From: JAZNGX01 sp045576675
GTDB taxonomy: Bacteria > Bacillota > Clostridia > Monoglobales > Firm-18
Direction: 5' to 3'
Assembly (NCBI GenBank): GCA_045576675.1
Contig: JAZNGX010000073.1
Span: 1 to 9,100 of the forward strand
DNA: 9,100 bases
The position numbers and the translations under genes were made by a program. Positions 1 to 7,458 of this stretch are shown here, one piece after another; position 1 is the stretch's first letter, and every line of letters begins with the position of its first letter. The notes under the pieces are model-generated. The model did no database searches and was not told where the DNA came from. It saw only the letters and a program-made list of their open reading frames with translations.

Positions 1-19
1 ACCGCTTGGCCTCCGACTT
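1..19 (-). other. Sequencing adapter remnant (MGI/BGI read-1 adapter), not genomic
   Basis: Read on the minus strand, these bases begin AAGTCGGAGGCCAAGC and match the first 19 bases of the widely used MGI/BGISEQ read-1 3' adapter as I remember it. The coding sequence of ileS stops making sense exactly where the match begins. The other end of the window carries the partner adapter, which makes chance very unlikely. These bases should be trimmed before any annotation. Confidence 0.95.
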
Positions 20-2118
20 TAAGCATTGTTAATTTTTTCAATAAGCTTATTAAGCTTCATTATTGCCCACTTATCAATTTCCTCAAGATTTGCAACCATA
101 TCCTTATTGGGGTCAAAATCCGAAATTGAACCTAAAATATAACGGGCTGTGTTTCTGATTTTTCTATAAACCTCAGATAACTGCTTTAACAATTCTCTTG
201 AGAAACGAACATCTGACTTGTAGTCAGCTGATGCTGCCCAAAGTCTTAGAATATCAGCACCGTACTCGTTAACAACTTCAACTGGCGGTAGACCATTACC
301 CAATGACTTAGACATCTTTCTCTTTTCTTCATCTATAACAAAGCCGTGAGTTAAAACTGCCTTATAAGGAGCAACACCATTTTTAGCTACAGATGTTAAA
401 AGTGATGACTGGAACCAGCCTCTGTACTGGTCATTACCCTCAAGATACAAATCAGCAGGGAACGTAAGCTCGTCACGTAGTCTTATTACGCCTTCGTGCG
501 AAGAACCGCTGTCAAACCAAACATCCATTGTATCCTTTTCTTTTGTGAATTCGCCACAGCCACATTCGCACTTAAAGCCTTCAGGAAGCAAATCCTTTGC
601 ATCCATATCAAACCATGCATCTGAACCCTTTACAGCAAATATATCTGCAACGTGATTAATAACATCAATATCAATAACCGGCTTTTTACAATCAGCACAA
701 TAGAAAATCGGAATTGGAACACCCCACATACGCTGACGTGAAATACACCAGTCACTTCTTTCAGCAACCATGCTTGAAATTCTGTCCTCACCCCAGGCAG
801 GAATCCACTGAACATCCTTAATTGCTTCAAGAGTTTCTTTCTTGAATCCGTCAACTGAAGCAAACCACTGTTCTGCGGCTCTGAATATAATCGGATTTCC
901 GCATCTCCAGCAGAAAGGATAGCTGTGAGTTATTGGTTCAATTGCAAGCAATGAATTTGTTGATTTTAACTGTTCTATAATAGCATCGTTTGATTTTTTA
1001 TAGAACATTCCGGAAAACTGACCAGCATGGTCATTTAATACACCCTTAGCATCAACAGGAACAATCATAGGAATTTCAGGATAATTTCTGCATGCAACAT
1101 AGTCTTCTGCACCATGACCGGGAGCAGTATGAACACAACCAGTACCTGCATCTAATGTAACGTGGTCACCGTTTATTACAAGTGAATCACGGTCAATGAA
1201 CGGATGCTTGCAAACAATATACTCTAAATCTCTGCCCTTAAAGCTCTTTAAAATCTCATAGTTGCCAAAGCCTGTTGCTTTCTGAACAGAGTCAATAAGC
1301 TCTGTTGCAAGAACGTAGATTTCGCCATTTTCAACCTTAACAAGTGAGTATTCAAAGTTGCCGTTAAGTGCAATCGCAACGTTACCGGGCAATGTCCATG
1401 TTGTAGTTGTCCAGATAACAAAATATGCCTTGTCTTTATATTCACCAAGAACGCCCTTGTCATCCTTAACAGCAAACTTAACATAGATTGAATTTGTTGT
1501 ATCATCTTTGTACTCAATTTCAGCTTCTGCTAAAGCAGTTTCGCAATCAGTACACCAGATAACAGGTTTCAAACCTTTGTAGATGTAGCCATTATTGGCC
1601 ATCTCACCAAAAATTCTTATCTGCTCGCCCTCGTACTCGGGTTTTAATGTAAGATACGGGTTTTCCCAATCACCAAAAACGCCAAGACGTTTGAACTGTT
1701 CTCTTTGATTTGCAACATACTTTTCAGCAAAATCGTGGCAAACCTTTCTGAACTCGGTTGGTGTAACCTCGTTTCTGTTAATACCGAGCTTTTTAATAGC
1801 TTGTCTTTCAATTGGCAAACCGTGTGTATCCCAACCTGGTATGAACGGAGCCTTATATCCTGACATATTTTTCTGTTTGATTATTATATCCTTAAGTATT
1901 TTATTAAGAGCATGACCAATATGAATATCACCGTTTGCATACGGAGGGCCGTCATGCAAAACAAAGGAAGGCTTGCCCTCATTCTTTTTCAATATTTTTT
2001 TATACAGCTCAGATTTTTCCCAAACCTCAAGTGTTTCAGGCTCTCTTTTGGGTAAGCCTGCACGCATAGGGAACTCTGTATTTGGCAAATTTAAAGTTTT
2101 GCCGTAATCCTGTGCCAT
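20..2118 (-). CDS. ileS: Isoleucyl-tRNA synthetase, 3' end missing (contig edge)
   Basis: Cytoplasmic class I aminoacyl-tRNA synthetase that charges tRNA-Ile with isoleucine using ATP and hydrolyses mischarged valine. Visible, numbered from the ATG: the HIGH motif at 66-69 inside DGPPYANGDIHIGH, the editing (CP1) domain with WTTTTWTLPGN at 236-246 and GTGCVHTAPGHGAED at 325-339 (D339 is the likely editing aspartate), ISRQRMWG near 459-466, Cys pairs at 474/477 and 517-521, GWFQSSLL near 567-574, and KMSKS at 601-605. The fragment has 699 residues, whereas the bacterial family is usually about 930. The rest of the anticodon-binding domain and the C-terminal zinc region are missing. The apparent TAA after residue 699 is formed by genomic TA joined to the first adapter A; family members usually have Tyr (TAT/TAC) here. 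The ATG at 2118 is preferred because AGGAG lies 9 bases upstream; an in-frame TTG at 2127 would abut that site. It follows ribF by 37 bases. Confidence 0.97.
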
Positions 2119-2127
2119 AGTTACCAA

Positions 2128-2132
2128 CTCCT
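2128..2132 (-). promoter_or_regulatory. Shine-Dalgarno site of ileS (decides the start)
   Basis: AGGAG on the minus strand, 9 bases upstream of the ATG at 2118-2116. The upstream in-frame TTG at 2127-2125 directly abuts this site and has no spacer, so initiation there is unlikely. Confidence 0.8.
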
Positions 2133-2149
2133 ATCTATTACAAATAATT

Positions 2150-2178
2150 ATTTTATCACAAATTTTTGCATAATGCAA
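2150..2178 (-). promoter_or_regulatory. Candidate internal promoter for ileS overlapping the ribF 3' end
   Basis: On the minus strand there is TTGCAT (2178-2173), a 17-base spacer, then TAAAAT (2155-2150). TG plus one base directly precedes the -10, giving an extended -10 (TGATAAAAT); that TGA is also the ribF stop codon. The -10 matches the housekeeping-sigma consensus at five of six positions and the -35 at only three of six. A start around 2143 would leave a leader of about 25 bases containing the ileS ribosome site. AT-rich DNA often yields such matches by chance, so this is only a candidate. Confidence 0.3.
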
Positions 2179-3025
2179 TATCTTTTTTTAGCTGTTTTTT
2201 CAGTAATTCAACATCTTCAAACTTTATAATATCACGAATTTTTCGTACAAAACGTGTTTTTACTTCTTTTCCGTAAATATCACAATCAAAATCTATGATG
2301 TGAGTTTCAATTCTGTCAACATTATTTCGTATTGTCGGCTTGCCGCCAACATTTGTTACAGACTTGTATTCAATTCCGTCAATATCAGTTACAGTGGCAT
2401 ACACACCCTTTGGAATAAGAGAACCTGATTTTTCAATGTTAATCGTCGGAAAACCAAGCTTTCTTCCTATTCTGTCGCCACGAACAACTGTTCCTTCAAC
2501 AGTTACAGGTCTTCCAAGCAATTTTTCCGCCGCTTCAAAATTACCTGATTTTATATATATTCTTATTACACTGCTACTGACAGTAATCCCATCATCTTTT
2601 ATTTCATCAACGATTTTATAGTCAATATTGTTCTTACGACAAAAGCTTTCAATATCAGCTGTGCTTCCTGCTCTGTCCTTGCCAAACCTGAAATTAAAAC
2701 CCACGCATACAAAACGGCATTTTTTGAGATATTTGTTTAAGAACTCGTCAGGTAATGTGTTTTTAAGTGCATCATCAAACTCCTGCATAAAAAGCACATC
2801 TGTTCCAAGACTTTCAAAAATACTTTTTCGCTCTGTGTCCGTTGTTAGCCGCTCGGCTTTTGAAGGATTTTCACTGAAAGTAAAAACGACTGACCTTATG
2901 CTATTTTCTTTTGCATAAGAAATTGTAGTTTCTATAAGAAACCTATGTGCCTTATGTATTCCATCAAAAGCACCAAGTGCAACAGCAGAATTTTCAAGAA
3001 AGCTTAACTCATTTGTTATAATCAT
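2156..3025 (-). CDS. ribF: Bifunctional riboflavin kinase / FAD synthetase
   Basis: Converts riboflavin to FMN with ATP, then FMN to FAD; cytoplasmic, supplying flavin cofactors. The product has 289 residues, a little short of the usual 300-315. The N-terminal nucleotidyltransferase domain shows GAFDGIHKAH at 18-27, FTFSENP at 48-54, GFNFRFGKDRAG at 109-120 and VSSSVIR at 149-155. The C-terminal flavokinase domain shows GRKLGFPTINI at 187-197, PKGVYA at 205-210, TNVGGKPTI at 224-232, and the probable catalytic Glu240 in RIETHIIDF followed by IYGK. Two normally conserved adenylyltransferase positions differ: HxGH reads HKAH, and the His of the usual FxPHP motif is Asn. The start is the ATG at 3025, which overlaps the truB stop as ATGA and has GGGAGA five bases upstream. 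The frame stays open to 3091, but that extension would overlap truB by 70 bases and lacks family similarity. Confidence 0.95.
   Translation of the reverse strand: MIITNELSFLENSAVALGAFDGIHKAHRFLIETTISYAKENSIRSVVFTFSENPSKAERLTTDTERKSIFESLGTDVLFMQEFDDALKNTLPDEFLNKYLKKCRFVCVGFNFRFGKDRAGSTADIESFCRKNNIDYKIVDEIKDDGITVSSSVIRIYIKSGNFEAAEKLLGRPVTVEGTVVRGDRIGRKLGFPTINIEKSGSLIPKGVYATVTDIDGIEYKSVTNVGGKPTIRNNVDRIETHIIDFDCDIYGKEVKTRFVRKIRDIIKFEDVELLKKQLKKDIALCKNL
2166..2178. repeat. 13-base near-perfect palindrome at the ribF 3' end
   Basis: TTGCAT and ATGCAA form 6-base arms around a single base. It lies in the last sense codons of ribF (encoding roughly ALCK) and covers the -35 of the candidate ileS promoter. 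The arms are AT-rich and the one-base loop is too short for an RNA hairpin, so it is not a terminator. It could be an operator half-site arrangement or simply chance. Confidence 0.4.
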
Positions 3026-3891
3026 AGGCTTCTCCCTGCAAAAAAGCATTTCACCATTTTTAAAAGACCATTCTGTCCGGTTGATACACACAAAAATCTT
3101 CCATCATCATCATATACTCTGTACATTTCACCCTCAATAATACCATGTTTCTTAACAGGATTTCCATTAAGTACCTTCCTTAACATTTCGCCACCAACAC
3201 TTACTTTTTTATAATCAAACATTTCCTCAACAGGTATTATATAGCTTTCTGCTCCTTTTTTCTCAAGCTCCTCCAATGTAACAGAATCATTAATGCTAAA
3301 GCCTGCACTTTCTGTGCGCACAAGGCTTGCCATCGCAGCACCGCATCCCAAAGCAGCACCGATATCGTGACACAATGTTCTTATATATGTTCCTTTTGAG
3401 CATTTAACATCAAGCTTAACGTCATTTCCGGCAAAGTCCAGAATTTCAATTCCGTAAATTGTTACATGTCGTGGTTCGCGTTCTATTTCAATACCTTTTC
3501 TGCCAAGCTCGTATAACTTTTTTCCATTAACCTTTATAGCAGAGAACATCGGTGGTATTTGCTTGATGTCACCGGTAAAATCAGGTAAAACACTTTCAAC
3601 GTCGGCTTTTGTCACATTATGACTTGTTTCACGAAGAACATTTCCCGTAAGGTCTTGTGTATCAGTAACAACCCCCAAACGCATTACTGCAGTATATCTT
3701 TTATCAGAAACAGTAAGCATATCGGCAAGCTTTGTTCCACTGCCGATACAAACGGGCAGTACACCTGTTGCATCAGGGTCAAGAGTACCTGTATGACCAA
3801 CTTTTTTTATACCTGTTATACGCCTGACCTTATATATAACATCGTGAGATGTCATTTTTGAAGGCTTATATATATTAATAATACCATCCAA
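3022..3891 (-). CDS. truB: tRNA pseudouridine-55 synthase
   Basis: Isomerises uridine 55 in the T-loop of most tRNAs to pseudouridine and also acts as a tRNA-folding chaperone. The product has 289 residues, typical for the family. Motifs: NIYKPSKMTSHDV at 6-18, then GHTGTLDPDATGVLP at 32-46 with catalytic Asp38 and base-flipping His33, RYTA at 65-68, QIPPMFSAIKVNGKKLYELGRKG at 111-133, and SKGTYIRTL at 165-173. A short C-terminal RNA-binding region follows. The start codon is TTG at 3891, supported by a perfect AGGAGG eight to nine bases upstream and by homologues that begin MDGIIN-KP; the first internal ATG (codon 13) would delete conserved sequence. It begins five bases after the nrnA stop and its TGA overlaps the ribF ATG, which suggests translational coupling. 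Confidence 0.96.
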   Translation of the reverse strand: MDGIINIYKPSKMTSHDVIYKVRRITGIKKVGHTGTLDPDATGVLPVCIGSGTKLADMLTVSDKRYTAVMRLGVVTDTQDLTGNVLRETSHNVTKADVESVLPDFTGDIKQIPPMFSAIKVNGKKLYELGRKGIEIEREPRHVTIYGIEILDFAGNDVKLDVKCSKGTYIRTLCHDIGAALGCGAAMASLVRTESAGFSINDSVTLEELEKKGAESYIIPVEEMFDYKKVSVGGEMLRKVLNGNPVKKHGIIEGEMYRVYDDDGRFLCVSTGQNGLLKMVKCFFAGRSL

Positions 3892-3896
3892 TGGTG

Positions 3897-4838
3897 TTAC
3901 CCTCCTATAACTGAAACCGCATCAGCATAAAGCATTTTTTTCACTTCATCAATCGGTTTGTTTATCGCACAACCGCTTGCACGAATATGCCCACCACCAC
4001 CATATTTTACTGCAATTGCTGAAACATCAGGTCCTGTAGAACGCATACTCACTTTAACACCACCGTCAAACTCTTTAAAGTAAAACGCAATTATAACAGT
4101 ATCGATGCTTCGTGGATAATCAACAATTCCGCCAAGCTCTGAATCTGTGGCATTATACTTATCTATAACAGCCTTTGTAACAGTTACAGAGGCAATCTTT
4201 CCGTCTGCAATAACTTCAAGGGTATCAAGAGCCTCTTTAATAAGCATAAGCTCACGATTGGTATTAGTATGAAACAAATACGCATTTATAGCAGGAAAGT
4301 CAATGTTAAATCCAATTAATTCACCTGCAACACTATGAGTATGAGCAGTTGTGTTTGAATAAGCAAAACCACCTGTATCTGATGAAATTGCAACATAAAG
4401 GTTACTTGCAATTTCATCGTCAATGGTAATATTCATATATTTTATCAGGTCGAAAATAATTTCGCCTGCTGCTGCAGCACAGCCGTCAACATAGTTAACC
4501 CTGGCATAACCTACATTTGTACCGTGATGGTCAATATTAACAGTGTTATCAAACTCTGTAAAACGTTTTGCTCTGTCGCCAAGCCTTTCAACGTCACCGC
4601 AATCCACTGCGATAATCAGGTCAGGCTCAAAAGCTTCTGTTTCAATATCTTTAATAATCTTCAAAATTCTGTTGTTACAGTCACGCTGTTCAATCTCAAC
4701 CTGTGCTTCCTTGCCGATTTTAAGTAACGCAAGCTTTAAAGCATATGCTGAGCCAAGCCCGTCACCGTCAACATTCTTATGAGGACATATCAGAATTTTT
4801 TTACTTTTTTCTATTGCTGAAACAACTTCATTAAACAT
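3897..4838 (-). CDS. nrnA: DHH/DHHA1 phosphoesterase, nano-RNase / pAp phosphatase (NrnA type)
   Basis: Predicted Mn-dependent 3'-5' exonuclease that removes 2-5 nt RNA leftovers; NrnA of Bacillus also dephosphorylates 3'-phosphoadenosine 5'-phosphate. The product has 313 residues, the usual size. Motif I is HKNVDGDGLGS at 20-30 with metal ligands H20, D24 and D26; motif II is VDCGD with D79; motif III is IDHHGTN with D103-H104-H105; motif IV is SSDTGGF with D154. The C-terminal DHHA1 substrate-binding domain carries MRSTGPDVS at 265-273 and GGGGHIRASGC at 280-290. Motif I has Val where Pro is common, and all metal ligands are kept. The ATG lies four bases after the rbfA stop, with AAAGGA inside the end of rbfA as ribosome site. 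Placement between rbfA and truB is the standard Bacillota arrangement and supports NrnA over other DHH proteins; substrate preference is inferred. Confidence 0.93.
   Translation of the reverse strand: MFNEVVSAIEKSKKILICPHKNVDGDGLGSAYALKLALLKIGKEAQVEIEQRDCNNRILKIIKDIETEAFEPDLIIAVDCGDVERLGDRAKRFTEFDNTVNIDHHGTNVGYARVNYVDGCAAAAGEIIFDLIKYMNITIDDEIASNLYVAISSDTGGFAYSNTTAHTHSVAGELIGFNIDFPAINAYLFHTNTNRELMLIKEALDTLEVIADGKIASVTVTKAVIDKYNATDSELGGIVDYPRSIDTVIIAFYFKEFDGGVKVSMRSTGPDVSAIAVKYGGGGHIRASGCAINKPIDEVKKMLYADAVSVIGG
3900..3906 (-). promoter_or_regulatory. Strong Shine-Dalgarno for the TTG start of truB
   Basis: AGGAGGG on the minus strand, with an eight-base spacer to TTG at 3891-3889. It lies within the last codons of nrnA (…Ile-Gly-Gly-stop), so the Gly-Gly tail of NrnA is partly dictated by the ribosome site. 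It is the best ribosome site in the window and compensates for the weak start codon. Confidence 0.85.
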
Positions 4839-4842
4839 TCAA

Positions 4843-5178
4843 TCAAAGTCCTTTTAATAATTCGTTTATATGAGCGCCATGCTCAATAGAATGGTCGAGT
4901 TTAAAGGAAATTTCGGGAGCTGCACGAAGCTTTAATCTCTGTCCAAGCTCACGGCGAACAAAGCCTGCAGCACTGTTTAATCCTTTAACTGCATCATTTT
5001 GCACCTGCTCACTCCCCATAACACTTACAAACGCAGTGCATTTGCTTAAATCCTTTGAAACATCAGCCGCAATAACACTTATAAGGCAGTTTTTAACTCT
5101 TGGGTCTTTAAGCTCCCTTATAATATTGCTTAGTTCTTTTTTTGTTTCTTCGTTTATTCTGTTAATTCTGTTTGACAT
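4843..5178 (-). CDS. rbfA: Ribosome-binding factor A
   Basis: Small assembly factor that binds the 30S subunit near the 16S rRNA 5' region (helix 1) and is needed for late maturation, notably in the cold. The product has 111 residues and a single type-II KH-like fold, the usual size. It starts MSNRINRINEETKKELSNII as homologues do, with DPRV at 25-28, the DVSKDLSKCTAFVSV strand at 39-53, the kinked-helix segment around SAAGFVRRELG at 69-79, and LRAAPEISFKLDHS near 84-97. The open frame extends upstream to 5232, but those 18 residues overlap infB and look unrelated to the family. The ATG at 5178 has AAAGGA eight bases upstream and sits 23 bases after the infB stop. It is followed by nrnA with a four-base gap. 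Confidence 0.96.
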   Translation of the reverse strand: MSNRINRINEETKKELSNIIRELKDPRVKNCLISVIAADVSKDLSKCTAFVSVMGSEQVQNDAVKGLNSAAGFVRRELGQRLKLRAAPEISFKLDHSIEHGAHINELLKGL

Positions 5179-5186
5179 TTGTATCT

Positions 5187-5192
5187 TCCTTT
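5187..5192 (-). promoter_or_regulatory. Shine-Dalgarno site of rbfA (decides the start)
   Basis: AAAGGA on the minus strand in the 23-base infB-rbfA gap, with eight bases to the ATG at 5178. It favours this start over the upstream in-frame ATG at 5232, which lies inside infB. Confidence 0.8.
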
Positions 5193-5201
5193 CACAGGAG
5201 A

Positions 5202-7442
5202 TTAACGAGGAACTTCCTCCATAATGAAGCACTCGATTACATCGCCCTCTTTAATGTCATTATATCTTTCAATGCTAAGTCCGCACTCATAACCCTGATT
5301 AACTTCTTTAGCATCATCTTTAAATCGTTTCAACGAATTAAGCTCGCCCTCGTGAACAACGATACCATCACGAACAACACGAACCTCACTGTTACGCTGG
5401 ATTTTTCCGTCCGTTACATAACAGCCGGCAATTGTACCAACACCTGAAACCTTAAATGTCTGTCTGATTTCAGCATGACCAAGAACGTTTTCACGATAGG
5501 TAGGTTCAAGCATACCCTTCATAGCGGCTTCAATTTCCTCAATAGCCTGATAAATAATTCTGTAAAGTCTGATTTCAACATTCTTCATTGCGGCAGACTC
5601 AACTGTTGCAGCATCTGGTCTTACATTAAAGCCAACTATAATAGCATTTGAAGCAGATGCAAGCATAATATCAGACTCTGAAATTGTACCTACACCGCCG
5701 TGGATAACACGAACTCTTACTTCGTCATTTGAAAGCTTTTCCAATGACTGCTTAATAGCTTCAACAGACCCCTGAACGTCAGCCTTTATAATTATGTTAA
5801 GATCCTTTATCTGACCCTGTTCAATCTGGTCGAACAATGCATCAAGAGAAATAACCTGCTGAGTTGATTTGTTGTATTCATCCTTAATTTTCTGTTTACG
5901 CTTTTCAACTACATCACGTGCTTTTCTTTCATCCGTTACAACATAGAATGTTTCACCGCCGTCCGGCACGTCATTAAGACCAAGAATTTCAACAGGAACA
6001 CATGGACCTGCTTTCTGCAAACGCTTGCCCTTATCGTCAATCATCGCTCTTACCTTACCTACAGCAGTTCCTGCAACAACAATATCACCTGTTTTAAGTG
6101 TACCATTCTGAACAAGAACTGATGCAACAGGACCTCTTCCCTTGTCAAGCTTTGACTCTATAACAGTACCCTTTGCAAGTCTGTTGGGGTTAGCCTTCAG
6201 CTCCTTCATATCAGCAACAAGAAGAACCATTTCCAATAGTGTGTCAACATTCTCGCCCTTTAAAGCTGAGATTGGAACACAGATTGTATCTCCGCCCCAT
6301 TCTTCAGGAACAAGACCGTGTTCTGTAAGCTGTTGCTTTACAACATCCGGATTAGCAGTTTCTTTATCTATTTTATTAATAGCAACAATGATATTAACAT
6401 CTGCAGCCTTAGCGTGGTTAATAGCCTCAATAGTCTGCGGCATAATTCCGTCATCAGCAGCAACAACAAGAATAGCAATATCAGTAACCTGAGCACCTCG
6501 TGCTCTCATTGAAGTAAACGCTTCATGACCGGGGGTATCAAGAAATGTGATATCTCTGTCATTAATTCTTACTCTGCAAGCACCGATATGCTGAGTAATA
6601 CCACCTGCTTCAGTATCTATAATATTTGTTTTTCTGATAGAGTCAAGAAGCTTTGTTTTACCATGGTCAACGTGACCCATAACTACAACAACGGGTGAAC
6701 GTGGAACCAAATCTTCTTCTTTATCCTCAACATCATTAAACAGAACATCTTCTTCTGTAACAATTACTTCTTTTTCAACAGTTGCATTGAATTCTGTTGC
6801 AATAAGTGCAGCTGTATCAAAATCAATCATCTGACTTACAGATGCCATAACACCAATCATCATCAGGCATTTAACAACCTCTGCTGCAGGCTTGCCAAGC
6901 TTTTCAGCAAACTCACCAACAGAGATTTCGTCTCCGATAGAAACAACAATATTTTCAACCTTCTGTTTCTTTTCTTTAACAACCTTCTGCTCCTCTTTTG
7001 TTTCTTTTTCAGGAGCCTGACGTTTGTTCTTTTTGATTTTCTGCTTGCCTGAACCAATCTTATCTTCTTTGATATTTTCAGGAACAAGCTCTTCTATCTT
7101 TTCTGTATCAAATTTATCAAGGTCAACGTTTGATGCACGTGTATCAACGTATCTCTTTTCTTTTTTTACAGGCTCTGTAATATCAGACAAATCATCAACA
7201 GGCTCTGCTTTTGCTTCTTCCTTTTTAGGTTCTGCATTCTTTTGCATTTTATTTAAAATAAACTCAAATTCTTCTACCTGATTTTTCTGTGTAAAATATT
7301 CAAGAAGAATATCAAGCTCATTGTCGCTTATTGTGCTTTGAGCGCTTTTGGCTTTGCTGCCAAATTTCTGCATAAGCTCTAATGCTTCGTTTTTATCTAC
7401 GCCTAAATCTTTTGCGATAGCACTAATTTTAATTTTAGTCAT
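5202..7442 (-). CDS. infB: Translation initiation factor IF-2
   Basis: GTPase that brings fMet-tRNA to the 30S P site and promotes 50S joining. The product has 746 residues, normal for Bacillota. Order: an IF2N domain at about 1-54, a highly charged Lys/Glu linker at about 55-165, a second IF2N-like segment at about 165-220, the G domain at about 248-415, then domains II, III and IV. G motifs: GHVDHGKT at 256-263 (G1), GGITQHIGA at 280-288 (switch I), DTPGHE at 302-307 (G3), NKID at 356-359 (G4), SALKG at 392-396 (G5). IIKADVQGSVEAI at 551-563 and VGTISESDI near 584-592 mark domain III; the C-terminal fMet-tRNA-binding domain ends near residue 746. The ATG is preceded by AAAGGAA with a seven-base spacer and lies 16 bases after the ylxQ stop. 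The linker is low-complexity and probably disordered. No in-frame secondary start for a shorter isoform is clearly supported. Confidence 0.98.
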   Translation of the reverse strand: MTKIKISAIAKDLGVDKNEALELMQKFGSKAKSAQSTISDNELDILLEYFTQKNQVEEFEFILNKMQKNAEPKKEEAKAEPVDDLSDITEPVKKEKRYVDTRASNVDLDKFDTEKIEELVPENIKEDKIGSGKQKIKKNKRQAPEKETKEEQKVVKEKKQKVENIVVSIGDEISVGEFAEKLGKPAAEVVKCLMMIGVMASVSQMIDFDTAALIATEFNATVEKEVIVTEEDVLFNDVEDKEEDLVPRSPVVVVMGHVDHGKTKLLDSIRKTNIIDTEAGGITQHIGACRVRINDRDITFLDTPGHEAFTSMRARGAQVTDIAILVVAADDGIMPQTIEAINHAKAADVNIIVAINKIDKETANPDVVKQQLTEHGLVPEEWGGDTICVPISALKGENVDTLLEMVLLVADMKELKANPNRLAKGTVIESKLDKGRGPVASVLVQNGTLKTGDIVVAGTAVGKVRAMIDDKGKRLQKAGPCVPVEILGLNDVPDGGETFYVVTDERKARDVVEKRKQKIKDEYNKSTQQVISLDALFDQIEQGQIKDLNIIIKADVQGSVEAIKQSLEKLSNDEVRVRVIHGGVGTISESDIMLASASNAIIVGFNVRPDAATVESAAMKNVEIRLYRIIYQAIEEIEAAMKGMLEPTYRENVLGHAEIRQTFKVSGVGTIAGCYVTDGKIQRNSEVRVVRDGIVVHEGELNSLKRFKDDAKEVNQGYECGLSIERYNDIKEGDVIECFIMEEVPR

Positions 7443-7458
7443 ATAATCATTCCTTTCA

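Noticed and set aside
20..2118. ileS as a pseudogene or a naturally short synthetase because of an early TAA
   Set aside because: The stop coincides exactly with the start of the adapter match, and all core motifs upstream (HIGH, editing site, KMSKS) are intact. It is a contig-edge artefact.
2119..2155. Terminator or attenuator between ribF and ileS
   Set aside because: The gap is AT-rich with no GC-rich stem followed by a T run. The nearby palindrome has a one-base loop and cannot form a terminator hairpin.
2340..2918. Plus-strand open frames of 93 and 96 codons opposite ribF
   Set aside because: They are antisense to a well-supported gene, show no family similarity, and have Ser/Leu/Phe-rich composition typical of the reverse complement of coding DNA.
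3026..3091. Upstream extension of ribF (22 residues)
   Set aside because: It would overlap truB by 70 bases and has no family match. The ATG at 3025 has a good ribosome site and the typical ATGA overlap with the truB stop.
5179..5232. Upstream extension of rbfA (18 residues)
   Set aside because: It overlaps the infB end, does not resemble RbfA, and is out-competed by the ATG at 5178 with AAAGGA eight bases before it.
6142..6512. Plus-strand open frames of 116 and 64 codons opposite infB
   Set aside because: They lie antisense to the conserved IF-2 G domain and have Ser/Thr/Ile-rich composition as expected of shadow frames. I see no convincing evidence of a gene.
6650..6690. Lys instead of Ser/Thr directly after the IF-2 P-loop (GHVDHGKT-K)
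   Set aside because: A basic residue at this position occurs in other bacterial IF-2 proteins (for example Arg in actinobacteria as I recall), so it is not evidence of altered function.
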